A stretch of DNA of 64,000 nt, taken from contig NZ_JBIRXP010000001.1 of assembly GCF_044389085.1 (NCBI RefSeq), forward strand, positions 434,001 to 498,000, written 5' to 3'. Both the position numbers and the translations under genes were made by a program. The notes beneath the pieces are model-generated. The model did no database searches and had not been told where the DNA came from. It worked only from the letters and a program-made list of their open reading frames with translations. This DNA comes from Isoptericola sp044389085 (GTDB taxonomy: Bacteria > Actinomycetota > Actinomycetes > Actinomycetales > Cellulomonadaceae). Each line of letters opens with the position of its first letter. The stretch's first letter is position 1. Below are positions 15,576-24,316 of this stretch, piece after piece.

Positions 15576-16913
15576 ATGGACAGGCAGCAGGAGTTCGTGC
15601 TCCGCACGGTCGAGGAGCGCGACATCCGCTTCATCCGGCTCTGGTTCACCGACGTTCTCGGGGTGCTGAAGTCGGTGGCGGTCGCCCCGGCCGAGCTCGA
15701 GCAGGCGTTCACGGAGGGCATCGGGTTCGACGGCAGCTCCATCGAGGGGCTGACGCGGGTCTACGAGGCGGACATGATCGCCAAGCCCGACCCGACCACG
15801 TTCCAGGTGCTGCCCTGGCGCGGCGAGCGGCACGGCACCGGCCGCATGTTCTGCGACATCCTCACGCCCGACGGCGAGCCCTCCCTCGCGGACTCCCGCA
15901 ACGTGCTCAAGCGGACGCTCGCCAAGGCCAGCGACCGCGGCTTCACCTTCTACACGCACCCCGAGGTCGAGTTCTACCTGTTCAACCAGCTCGCGGCGCC
16001 GGAGGACCCGCTGGTGCCGGTCGACAACGGGGGCTACTTCGACCACCTGGCGCGCGGCAGCACGCACGACTTCCGCCGCGCCGCGATCACGATGCTCGAG
16101 TCGATGGGCATCTCGGTCGAGTTCTCCCACCACGAGGCGGGGCCCGGCCAGAACGAGATCGACCTGCGGTACGCCGACGCGCTGACCACGGCCGACAACC
16201 TCATGACCTTCCGCACGGTGGTCAAGGAGGTGGCGCTGGAGCAGGGCGTGTTCGCGTCGTTCATGCCCAAGCCGATGGCCGACCAGCCGGGCTCCGGCAT
16301 GCACACGCACCTCTCCCTGTTCGAGGACGACCAGAACGCCTTCCACGAGCCCGGAGCGCAGTTCGAGCTGTCCAAGACGGCCCGGCAGTTCATCGCCGGC
16401 CTGCTGGTGCACGCGGCCGAGATCACGGCCGTGACCAACCAGTACGTCAACTCGTACAAGCGCCTGTGGGGCGGCGCCGAGGCGCCGAGCTACATCTGCT
16501 GGGGCCACAACAACCGGTCCGCCCTCGTGCGCGTGCCCATGTACAAGCCGGGCAAGGGCAACTCGGCGCGGGTGGAGTACCGCGCGCTCGACTCGGCGGC
16601 CAACCCGTACCTGGCGTTCGCGGTGCTGCTGGCCGCCGGGCTCAAGGGCATCGAGGACGGCTACGAGCTGCCCGAGGCCACGGGCGACGATGTCTGGGAG
16701 CTGACGGACCGCGAGCGCCGCGCCCTCGGCATCGCGCCGCTGCCGCAGTCGCTCGACGAGGCGATCGAGCTCATGGAGCGCTCCGAGCTGGTGGCCGAGA
16801 CGCTCGGTGAGCACGTCTTCGACTTCGTCCTGCGCAACAAGCGGCAGGAGTGGGACGCGTACCGCGCGCAGGTCACGCCCTACGAGCTGCGCCGGTTCCT
16901 GCAGAACCTGTGA
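15576..16913 (+). CDS. glnA2: Glutamine synthetase, type I alpha-like (GlnA2)
   Basis: 445 residues, the length of actinobacterial GlnA2 (Rv2222c-like). It condenses glutamate, NH3 and ATP to glutamine. Signatures: G-F-D-G-S-S-I-E-G at ~49, P-E-V-E-F-Y-L-F (metal-binding Glu), K-P-M-A-D-Q-P-G-S-G-M-H-T-H and the N-R-S-A substrate loop. CAGGAT ends 6 nt before ATG 15576, so the glnA2-glnE message is probably leaderless. The start of glnE overlaps its stop (GTGA). It lacks the long type I-beta insertion of the second synthetase at 40733-42157. Confidence 0.94.
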   Translation: MDRQQEFVLRTVEERDIRFIRLWFTDVLGVLKSVAVAPAELEQAFTEGIGFDGSSIEGLTRVYEADMIAKPDPTTFQVLPWRGERHGTGRMFCDILTPDGEPSLADSRNVLKRTLAKASDRGFTFYTHPEVEFYLFNQLAAPEDPLVPVDNGGYFDHLARGSTHDFRRAAITMLESMGISVEFSHHEAGPGQNEIDLRYADALTTADNLMTFRTVVKEVALEQGVFASFMPKPMADQPGSGMHTHLSLFEDDQNAFHEPGAQFELSKTARQFIAGLLVHAAEITAVTNQYVNSYKRLWGGAEAPSYICWGHNNRSALVRVPMYKPGKGNSARVEYRALDSAANPYLAFAVLLAAGLKGIEDGYELPEATGDDVWELTDRERRALGIAPLPQSLDEAIELMERSELVAETLGEHVFDFVLRNKRQEWDAYRAQVTPYELRRFLQNL

Positions 16914-19900
16914 CCGCCCGTCCGCCGACCCTCACGAGCCGGCTGCTGCACGCGGGCTTCGCGGACCTCACCCGGTCGGCGTCGCTGTGGTCCGACGCCG
17001 GCCTGCAGGAGGCGCTCGCGGAACCGGGGCGCCAGGACGCGCTCCTGGGCGCGATCGGCACCTGCGCCGACCCGGACATGGCGCTCCTGCAGCTGGTGCG
17101 CCTCGCGGAGCACCCCGAGGCCCGCGCGCGGCTCGGCGGTCTGCTCGACGCGGACGCGCCGCCGCGGGCGCGCACCCGGCTGCTGGCCGTGCTCGGGGCG
17201 TCGTCCGCCCTCGGCGACGAGGTGGTGCGCCGGCCCGAGCTGCTCGACGTGCTCGCGACGCCCGACGGAGCGTCGCGGGGCGGGGACGACGACTTCGGGG
17301 ACCCCGGCGATGACGGCGGTGCCGACGACGCCGACGGTGCCGACGACGCCGAGCAGGGGGACGGCGACCCGGGCCCGCGCACCGTGACGGGTCCGGCGCA
17401 GGTCCGTGCCGCGCTGCTGCGCGCCGTCGGCGCGGACCCGGACGCCGCGGTGCCGGTCGCCGCCGACCCGGCCGCCGGGCCGGGCACGGGCTGGCCCGAC
17501 ACGGGCGCGGCGACCACGACGGACGCGCTGCGCCGGGCGTATCGCGCACGGCTGCTGGCGCTGGCCGCGGACGACCTCACCGCGAGCGAGCCGCTGACCC
17601 GTTTGCCGGTGGTCGGTGCGGCGCTGGCGGACCTCGCCTCCGCCGCGCTCGAGGCCGCGCTCGCCGTCGCGCGGGCCGACCTGGAGGACCACGGCGCGGG
17701 CGTGCGACTCGCCGTCGTCGGCATGGGCAAGACCGGCGGACGCGAGCTGAACTACGTCTCCGACGTCGACGTCGTGTACGTCTGCGAGCCCGGGGAGCTG
17801 CCGGGCGGCGAGGTCCTCGACGAGGAGACGGCGCTCGCCGTCGGCACGCGCCTCGCGAGCGGGCTGCAGCGCGTGTGCTCGGCCGCCTCCGCCGAACCGG
17901 CGCTGTGGCCCGTCGACGCGGCGCTGCGGCCGGAGGGGGCGCAGGGGCCCCTGGTGCGCACGCTCGCGAGCCACGTGGCGTACTACGAGCGCTGGGCCGA
18001 GACGTGGGAGTTCCAGGCCCTGCTCAAGGCGCGACCGGTGGCCGGGGACGCGGCGCTGGGGCGTGACTACCGGGCGGCCGTCGACCCGTTCATCTGGTCG
18101 GCCGTGCACCGCGAGCACTTCGTCGAGGACGCCCGCGCGATGCGCCGCCGCGTCGAGCAGCACGTCCCCGCCGCCGAGGCGGACCGGCAGATCAAGCTGG
18201 GCAAGGGCGGGCTGCGCGACGTCGAATTCACCGTGCAGCTGCTCCAGCTCGTGCACGGCCGCGCCGACCCGCAGATCCGCTCGCCGCACACGCTGTCCGC
18301 TCTCGCCGCTCTCGCGGCCGGCGGGTACGTCGGGCGGGAGCACGCCGCGCGGATGGCGGTCTGCTACCGGTTCCTGCGCGCGCTGGAGCACCGGGTGCAG
18401 CTGTACCGGCTGCGGCGCACGCACCTGCTGCCGACGACGGAGGAGGACCTGCGCCGTCTGGCACGGTCGCTCGGCATGCGGGCGGAGGGGGCGTCCGGCC
18501 TCCTCGAGCGGTGGCGCGCGACCCGGCGCGAGGTCCGGGCGCTGCACGAGGAGGTCTTCTACCGGCCGCTGCTGCCCGCGTCGGCACAGCTGTCGGACGC
18601 CGAGCTCTCGCTGTCCCCGGACGTCGCGCGTGAGCGGTTCGCCGCGGTCGGGTACCGCGACCCCGACGGCGCGATGCGGCACGTCGAGGCCCTGACGGCG
18701 GGCACGTCGCGCCGGGCCGCGCTGCAGCGCCAGCTGCTGCCGGTGCTGCTCGGCTGGTTCGCCGAGGGGGCCGACCCGGACGCCGGGCTGCTCGCGTTCC
18801 GCAAGCTGTCCGACGAGCTGGGCACCACGCCCTGGTACCTGCGGCTGCTGCGCGACTCCGAGAACGCGGCCTACCACCTGACCCGCCTGCTGGCCTCGTC
18901 CACGTACCTCGCCGAGGCGCTGGCCCGCTCGCCGGAGTCGGTGCGCTGGCTGGCGGACACGTCGGGGCTCGAGCCGCGCGGGCCGCAGCGGCTGGCGGCG
19001 GAGGCGGACGCGCTCCTCACCCGCGCGGACGAGCCGAAGCCGGCCGCGCAGCGACTGCGCGCCCTGCGCCGCCGTGAGCTGGCCCGGACAGGGGCGGCCG
19101 AGGTGCTCGGCCTGCTGCCGCCGGTGGATGCCGCGGCGGCGGTCTCGGACGCCGCGGACGTCGTCCTGGCGGGTGGCCTGCGGGTCGCCGAGCACGCGGC
19201 GCGCGCCGAGCTCGGGCTGGGCGGCTCGCGGGAGGCGAACCCCACGCGGCTGCTGGTCGTCGCGATGGGACGGCTCGGCGGGCGGGAGATGGGGTACGGC
19301 TCGGACGCGGACGTCATGTTCGTGCACGAGCCGCTGCCGGGCGCCGAGCCGCAGCTCGCGCAGGACTTCGCCACCCGGACGGCCACGCGGCTGCGCGCCC
19401 TGCTGTCCGAGGTGGGCCCCGAGCCGGCGTTGCCCGTGGACGCCGACCTGCGCCCCGAGGGCCGGCAGGGGCCGCTCGTGCGCACCCTCGACTCGTACGC
19501 CGAGTACTACGGGCGCTGGTCGAGCGTGTGGGAGGCGCAGGCGTTGCTGCGCGCCCGTCCGGTGGCGGGCGACGTCGGCACCGGTGCGGACGGCGCCGGG
19601 GACGAGGGTGCGCTCGGTGACCGGTTCCGGGCCCTGGTCGACCCGTTGCGCTACCCGCCGGGCGGGCTCGACGACGCGCGCCTGCGGGAGGTGCGCCGCA
19701 TCAAGGCCCGCGTGGAGGCGGAGCGCCTGCCCCGCGGGGCCGACCCGGCGCGGCACCTCAAGCTGGGGCGCGGCGGGGTGTCCGACGTCGAGTGGACCGC
19801 GCAGCTGCTGCAGCTGCAGCACGCGGCCGAGGTGCCCGGGCTGCGCACCACCGGCACGGTCGCGGCGCTCGACGCCGCGACGTCGGCGGGCCTGCTCGAT

Positions 19901-20149
19901 CCCGAGGACTCGGCGCAACTGCGCGACGCGTGGGTGCTGGCCTCCCGCCTGCGGTCCGCCGTCGTGCTCTGGTCGGGGCGCACCACCGGCGCGCAGACCG
20001 ACCGGCTGCCGCACGACTCGCGCGACCTGACCGGCGTCGCCGCCCTGCTGGGCGACGTGGGGACCGGGGGAGAGCTGGAGGAGCTGTACCTGCGCACCGC
20101 TCGCCGCGCCCGGGCCGTCATGGAACGCGTCTTCTACGGCGAGGAGTGA
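16910..20149 (+). CDS. glnE: Bifunctional glutamine synthetase adenylyltransferase/adenylyl-removing enzyme
   Basis: 1079 residues from GTG 16910, overlapping glnA2 by 4 bp. Attaches and removes AMP on glutamine synthetase to tune nitrogen assimilation. The two nucleotidyltransferase halves are recognised by G-M-G-K-T-G-G-R-E-L...S-D-V-D-V at ~270-290 (removase) and A-M-G-R-L-G-G-R-E-M...S-D-A-D-V at ~784-804 (transferase), each followed by a K-L-G-K/R-G-G segment. An Asp/Gly-rich low-complexity insertion lies at ~124-155, making the protein longer than the usual ~1000. The likely target is the adenylylatable GlnA1 at 40733-42157. Confidence 0.96.
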   Translation: MTARPPTLTSRLLHAGFADLTRSASLWSDAGLQEALAEPGRQDALLGAIGTCADPDMALLQLVRLAEHPEARARLGGLLDADAPPRARTRLLAVLGASSALGDEVVRRPELLDVLATPDGASRGGDDDFGDPGDDGGADDADGADDAEQGDGDPGPRTVTGPAQVRAALLRAVGADPDAAVPVAADPAAGPGTGWPDTGAATTTDALRRAYRARLLALAADDLTASEPLTRLPVVGAALADLASAALEAALAVARADLEDHGAGVRLAVVGMGKTGGRELNYVSDVDVVYVCEPGELPGGEVLDEETALAVGTRLASGLQRVCSAASAEPALWPVDAALRPEGAQGPLVRTLASHVAYYERWAETWEFQALLKARPVAGDAALGRDYRAAVDPFIWSAVHREHFVEDARAMRRRVEQHVPAAEADRQIKLGKGGLRDVEFTVQLLQLVHGRADPQIRSPHTLSALAALAAGGYVGREHAARMAVCYRFLRALEHRVQLYRLRRTHLLPTTEEDLRRLARSLGMRAEGASGLLERWRATRREVRALHEEVFYRPLLPASAQLSDAELSLSPDVARERFAAVGYRDPDGAMRHVEALTAGTSRRAALQRQLLPVLLGWFAEGADPDAGLLAFRKLSDELGTTPWYLRLLRDSENAAYHLTRLLASSTYLAEALARSPESVRWLADTSGLEPRGPQRLAAEADALLTRADEPKPAAQRLRALRRRELARTGAAEVLGLLPPVDAAAAVSDAADVVLAGGLRVAEHAARAELGLGGSREANPTRLLVVAMGRLGGREMGYGSDADVMFVHEPLPGAEPQLAQDFATRTATRLRALLSEVGPEPALPVDADLRPEGRQGPLVRTLDSYAEYYGRWSSVWEAQALLRARPVAGDVGTGADGAGDEGALGDRFRALVDPLRYPPGGLDDARLREVRRIKARVEAERLPRGADPARHLKLGRGGVSDVEWTAQLLQLQHAAEVPGLRTTGTVAALDAATSAGLLDPEDSAQLRDAWVLASRLRSAVVLWSGRTTGAQTDRLPHDSRDLTGVAALLGDVGTGGELEELYLRTARRARAVMERVFYGEE

Positions 20150-20244
20150 CCTCGCCGCGCTGCCGGGCCATGGAGTCGGGCGTGGCGCAGGGCCGTGCTG
20201 AGACCCCTCCCGGAGGTGCCCCCGGGTACGGCAGAATCTGGGGC

Positions 20245-20316
20245 ATGCACCAGCCCATGCCGTCGCCCGCGGGCGCACCGTCCGCCGGCCGTCGACCCTC
20301 CGGAGCCGTCGCGTGA
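20245..20316 (+). CDS. 23-codon upstream ORF (leader peptide) coupled to the DUF808 gene
   Basis: ATG 20245 is 7 nt after a CAGAAT -10-like box, the spacing seen at leaderless genes here. It opens a 23-residue frame (M-H-Q-P-M-P-S-P...S-G-A-V-A), rich in Pro, Ala and Ser. Its TGA overlaps the GTG start of the next gene (GTGA at 20313-20316), and that gene has no good ribosome site, so translation coupling is likely. Too short for family assignment. Confidence 0.5.
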   Translation: MHQPMPSPAGAPSAGRRPSGAVA

Positions 20317-21308
20317 GCGCCGGCCTGCTCGGCCTGCTCGACGACGTCGCGGCGATCGCGAAGCTCGCCGCCGCCTCGCTCGACGACGTCGGGGCCGCGG
20401 CCGCGAAGGCGACCGCGAAGGCGGCGGGGGTCGTCGTCGACGACACCGCGGTGACCCCGCAGTACGTGCACGGTGTGGCGGCGAACCGCGAGATCCCCAT
20501 CGTCAAGAAGATCGCGTGGGGCTCGATCCGCAACAAGGTGCTGATCATCCTCCCGATCGCCCTGATCCTCAGCCAGTGGGCGCCGTGGCTCCTCACGCCG
20601 ATCCTCATGGTGGGCGGCACGTACCTGGCCTTCGAGGGCGCGGAGAAGATCTGGGGCCGGCTGCGCGGCCATGAGGGCCACGACAAGCCCGCCGCGACCG
20701 TGGGCCCGGACGCCGAGAAGAGCCTCGTCGCCGGCGCCGTGCGCACCGACCTCATCCTGTCCGCCGAGATCATGGTCATCGCCCTGAACGAGGTGGCGCA
20801 CGAGCCGTTCTTCTCGCGCCTGGTCATCCTGCTGGTCGTCGCGCTCGCCATCACCGTGATCGTCTACGGCGTCGTGGGCCTCATCGTGCGGATGGACGAC
20901 ATGGGCCTGGCGCTCGCGGGCCGTGACTCGCGGGGCAGCCAGCGCGTGGGCCGCGCCCTCGTGACGGGGATGCCCAAGGTCCTCGCCGTGATCTCCGTCG
21001 TGGGCACGGTCGCGATGCTGTGGGTCGGTGGGCACATCCTGCTGACCGGTACCCACGAGCTCGGCTGGCACGCGCCCTACGACTTCGTGCACCACCTCGA
21101 GGAGGCCGTCGCGCACGCCGTGCCCGGCATCGGGGGCTTCCTCGGCTGGCTCGTCAACACGTTCTTCTCCGCCCTGGTCGGCGTGATCGTGGGCGCCGTC
21201 GTCGTCGCCGTCATGCACGTGCTGCCGTTCGGGAAGAAGCACGGCGAGGAGCACGCTGCCGACCACGCTGCCGACCACACCGAGCCCACCGACGGCCCGC
21301 GGGCCTGA
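20313..21308 (+). CDS. DUF808 family membrane protein
   Basis: 331 residues matching DUF808 (E. coli YedI-like): G-L-L-x-L-L-D-D-V-A at the N-terminus, followed by T-P-Q-Y-V-H-G and R-E-I-P-I-V-K-K. About five to six hydrophobic helices (near 70-95, 145-160, 168-190, 210-235, 270-300) make it an integral membrane protein. The C-terminus is His/Asp/Glu-rich. The start is GTG 20313, coupled to the upstream 23-codon ORF. No established function. A strong hairpin follows immediately. Confidence 0.88.
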   Translation: MSAGLLGLLDDVAAIAKLAAASLDDVGAAAAKATAKAAGVVVDDTAVTPQYVHGVAANREIPIVKKIAWGSIRNKVLIILPIALILSQWAPWLLTPILMVGGTYLAFEGAEKIWGRLRGHEGHDKPAATVGPDAEKSLVAGAVRTDLILSAEIMVIALNEVAHEPFFSRLVILLVVALAITVIVYGVVGLIVRMDDMGLALAGRDSRGSQRVGRALVTGMPKVLAVISVVGTVAMLWVGGHILLTGTHELGWHAPYDFVHHLEEAVAHAVPGIGGFLGWLVNTFFSALVGVIVGAVVVAVMHVLPFGKKHGEEHAADHAADHTEPTDGPRA

Positions 21309-21348
21309 CGAGGGCGTCCGCCCGGCGGGTGCCGGGCGGACGCCCTCG
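21309..21348. terminator. Bidirectional hairpin terminator
   Basis: Perfect 17-bp stem (CGAGGGCGTCCGCCCGG paired with 21332-21348) and a 6-nt loop, between the convergent DUF808 and acyl-CoA ligase genes. No U-tract, as is usual in high-GC actinobacteria. Confidence 0.75.
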
Positions 21349-21362
21349 TCGGATCGTGCGGG

Positions 21363-22943
21363 TCAGGACGCGACGGCCACGCCGGCGCGGTCGCCCTGGC
21401 GCAGCGCCACCTTGTTGACCTTGCCGGAGGCGTTCGTGGGGATGGCGTCGAGGACGACGAGGTCCTTGGGCTGCTTGAACCGGGCGAGGGTGTCGCCGAG
21501 CCAGGCCTGCAGCTCCTCGAGGCTCAGCGGGTCGCCGGGGGTCAGCACGACGGCGGCGACCGGGACCTCGCCCCAGCGCTCGTCGGGGCGGCCGTACACC
21601 GCCGCCGCGACGATCCGCGGGTGGGCGAACAGGGCGTTCTCCACCTCGGCGCAGTACACGTTCTCGCCGCCGGAGATGATCATGTCCTTGAGCCGGTCGA
21701 CGACCCAGACGAAGCCGTCCTCGTCCTGGCGCACGAGGTCGCCCGAGTGGAACCAGCCGCCGTCGAACGCGGCGGCCGTCTCGGCGGGCTTGCGCCAGTA
21801 CCCCTTCATGAGGTTCGGCCCGCGGTAGACGATCTCCCCGACCGTCCCGGGCGGGACGTCGTTCAGCTCGGCGTCCACGACCCGCGCCTGGACGGTGGGG
21901 ATCGGGCGGCCGACGGACCCCAGCTTGCGCAGCGCGTCCTCGCCGCGCAGCGCGCACGTGATGGGTGAGAGCTCGGTCTGCCCGAAGACCGCCACGTTGA
22001 GCGCGTCCGGGAACGTCTCCGACATCGCGCGCAGGACCGTGTCGGACGCGGGCGCGGCCCCCCAGCTGATCACCCTGAGGCGCAGGTTGCGCTCGCGGAT
22101 GCCCGGGACGGCGCAGATCGCCTGCCACTGCTGCGGCACGTTGAACACGATGGTGGCGCCCTCGCGCTCCCACGCGTCGACGAGCGCCTCGGGGTCGAAG
22201 GCTCCCAGCGGGTGCATGACGGTGGGGATGCCCACGATGAAGTTTGCGGAGATCGAGCCGAGCCCGGCGATGTGGAACAGGGGCGCGGTCAGGTAGGCGA
22301 CGTCGCTCTCGTCGACGATCTCGTTCACGCGGATGCAGGTGAGCGACTGGGCGGCCAGGTTCAGGTGGTCGAGCATCGCGCCCTTGGGCCGCCCCGTCGT
22401 GCCCGAGGTGTACATGATGAGGCAGGTCGTGTCCTCGGGGACGTCGGGCGCCGCGAAGCCGTCCAGGGGCTCGGCCAGGAGGTCGGCGAGGCTCTCCTGG
22501 TCGCCGGTGGCCTCACCCGCCACCAGCACCCGCCGGAGGCGGTCGGTGATCGACCGCGCGGCCTCGACGAGCGGGACCAGCGGCTGGTCGACGACGATGA
22601 CGTCGGCGTCCGCGTCGTCGACGATGTAGGCCACCTCGGCGGGGGAGAGGCGGATGTTGATCGGGACGGCGATCGCGCCGAGGCGGTTGATCGCGAAGAC
22701 GGTCTCGACCACCAGGGGGTGGTTGAGGGTGAGGAGCAGCACCCGGTCACCGAACCCGACGCCGCGCCGCTGCAGCGCCGCGGCGAGGGCGTCCATGTGA
22801 CGGGCCGCGTCGGCCCACGTGGTCACCTCGCCCTGGAACGAGAACGCGGTGGCGTCGGGCTTGTTGGCGGCGTGGGTCAGGACCTGGTTCATCCAGTGGT
22901 TGCGCCGGAGCCCCGGGGGGATGGCGGCAGTGACGTCGCTCAT
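21363..22943 (-). CDS. AMP-dependent acyl-CoA synthetase/ligase
   Basis: 526 residues of the ANL superfamily, activating a carboxylic acid to its acyl-CoA via an acyl-AMP. Signatures: Y-T-S-G-T-T-G-R-P-K-G (P-loop) at ~185, G-Q-T-E (A5), Y-R-G-P-N-L-M-K-G-Y-W, W-F-H-S-G-D (A7) and the catalytic Lys in N-A-S-G-K-V near the C-terminus. AGAGG lies ~8 nt before the ATG. The surrounding beta-oxidation genes suggest a fatty or related acyl substrate. It is divergent from the tandem TetR gene, which is a candidate regulator. Chain length not predictable. Confidence 0.9.
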   Translation of the reverse strand: MSDVTAAIPPGLRRNHWMNQVLTHAANKPDATAFSFQGEVTTWADAARHMDALAAALQRRGVGFGDRVLLLTLNHPLVVETVFAINRLGAIAVPINIRLSPAEVAYIVDDADADVIVVDQPLVPLVEAARSITDRLRRVLVAGEATGDQESLADLLAEPLDGFAAPDVPEDTTCLIMYTSGTTGRPKGAMLDHLNLAAQSLTCIRVNEIVDESDVAYLTAPLFHIAGLGSISANFIVGIPTVMHPLGAFDPEALVDAWEREGATIVFNVPQQWQAICAVPGIRERNLRLRVISWGAAPASDTVLRAMSETFPDALNVAVFGQTELSPITCALRGEDALRKLGSVGRPIPTVQARVVDAELNDVPPGTVGEIVYRGPNLMKGYWRKPAETAAAFDGGWFHSGDLVRQDEDGFVWVVDRLKDMIISGGENVYCAEVENALFAHPRIVAAAVYGRPDERWGEVPVAAVVLTPGDPLSLEELQAWLGDTLARFKQPKDLVVLDAIPTNASGKVNKVALRQGDRAGVAVAS

Positions 22944-23101
22944 GGCATGCACCTCTTCGTACGTGAGCCGAGTCGGTGACGTGGCTCCGTCGCCCCGTCC
23001 CGTCCGTTCGCGCCGGCCGCGGGGACCGACGGAAGTCATGTTACTCACCATTCACATCGGAGTGCCAGACCCTGGGCAGACCCGGCGTTAGTGTGTCCAC
23101 C

Positions 23102-24316
23102 GTGAGCGAGGCGAGGGCGGCGGAACCGGTCAGGAGGCGCCCTCGTGACCGGCGGCAGACCATCGAGGCGGCCGCGGCGGTCGCCTTCGCGGAGCGGGGC
23201 TACCACCGCGTGGCGATGCAGGACGTCGCGGACGCCGTCGGGATCACCGCCGCGGCGCTCTACCGGCACTTCGACAACAAGTACGAGCTGTTCCGCGAGA
23301 TCGCGATGGACCTCGTCGCCCGGCTCACGAACGCCACCGCGGCCGTGACGAGCCCGGCCGACCGGACGCCGGGCGCCGCGCGCGCCGACGCCGAGGCCGT
23401 CCTGGACGCCGTCTCCGGGGAGACCGTCGCGATGCGGTCGTCCGGCAACATCTACCGCTGGGAGAGCCGCTACCTGCGCCCCGAGGACCGCAAGGCCCTC
23501 GCCGCGGAGTTCACGGCGCTGCGGTGCCGCCTGTCCGAGCCGGCCGCGACGCTGCGGCCGGACCTCGACCCGGCGACGCTGGACCTCGTCGCCCTGGCCG
23601 CGCTGAGCGTGATCGCGAGCGTCACGGCCCATCGCACCCCGATGGCCGTCGGTCCCCTCCAGACGCTCCTGCGCGAGGCCGCGCTGCGCGTGCTCACCGA
23701 CGCGCCCGGACCGGCGCCGTCGGTCTCGGCGTCCGGGGACGGTGACGCGCCGGACGAGGCCGGCCAGCCGGGCCGGCGCCGCGACCAGCTCGCGCAGGCG
23801 GGGATCGCCGCGTTCGCGCGGCGCGGCTACCACGAGGCCTCGATCGAGGAGATCGCGGCCGCCGTGGGGCTCACGCCGTCCGGCGTCTACCGGCACTTCA
23901 GCGGCAAGTCCGAGATCCTGCGCACGGCGTGCGAGCGGGCCGCGGCGACCCTGGACGCGGCGGCGGAGGACGCCCTCGGGCACCCTGACCCTCGGGAGGC
24001 GCTGCGCAGCCTGGAGGCGGCATACGTCCGCTTCGCCGTCGAGGACCGCGACCTCATGGACGTGTACACGGCCGACGTCGGGGCGCTCGACCCCGAGGAC
24101 CAGCGCCGTCTGCGACGGTTGCAGCGGGCGCACGTCGACGACTGGGTCGAGCTGCTCGAGCGGGTGCGGCCGGGCGGCGACCCCCGGGAGCTGCGGTTCC
24201 TCGTGCACGCCGGCTTCAACGTGGTTGCGGACCTGAGCGTCGCCCTGCGGCGCAGCCCGGGACCCGAGGCGAAGCGGTGGATCGGGGCCGTGCTGGAGAC
24301 CGTGCTCGGCGCCTAG
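23102..24316 (+). CDS. Tandem TetR-family regulator (two TetR units in one chain)
   Basis: 404 residues containing two complete TetR N-terminal DNA-binding domains: ~17-65 (A-F-A-E-R-G-Y-H...I-T-A-A-A-L-Y-R-H-F) and ~222-270 (A-F-A-R-R-G-Y-H...L-T-P-S-G-V-Y-R-H-F), each followed by a ligand-binding-like helical region. Canonical TetR proteins are ~200 residues and dimerise; this one may act as a pseudo-dimer. TAGTGT ends 7 nt before GTG 23102. The divergent acyl-CoA ligase is the likely target. It overlaps the convergent aldehyde dehydrogenase by 4 bp. Confidence 0.85.
   Translation: MSEARAAEPVRRRPRDRRQTIEAAAAVAFAERGYHRVAMQDVADAVGITAAALYRHFDNKYELFREIAMDLVARLTNATAAVTSPADRTPGAARADAEAVLDAVSGETVAMRSSGNIYRWESRYLRPEDRKALAAEFTALRCRLSEPAATLRPDLDPATLDLVALAALSVIASVTAHRTPMAVGPLQTLLREAALRVLTDAPGPAPSVSASGDGDAPDEAGQPGRRRDQLAQAGIAAFARRGYHEASIEEIAAAVGLTPSGVYRHFSGKSEILRTACERAAATLDAAAEDALGHPDPREALRSLEAAYVRFAVEDRDLMDVYTADVGALDPEDQRRLRRLQRAHVDDWVELLERVRPGGDPRELRFLVHAGFNVVADLSVALRRSPGPEAKRWIGAVLETVLGA

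Noticed and set aside
16880..20854. 1324-codon open frame antisense to glnE
   Set aside because: Composition is Arg/Gly/Val-rich shadow sequence produced by GC3 bias opposite a clear glnE; no family motif or start signal.
22944..23101. Clear operator for the tandem TetR regulator
   Set aside because: TGTGAATGGTGAGTAACA looks weakly symmetric but most positions do not pair, so I do not list it as a site.
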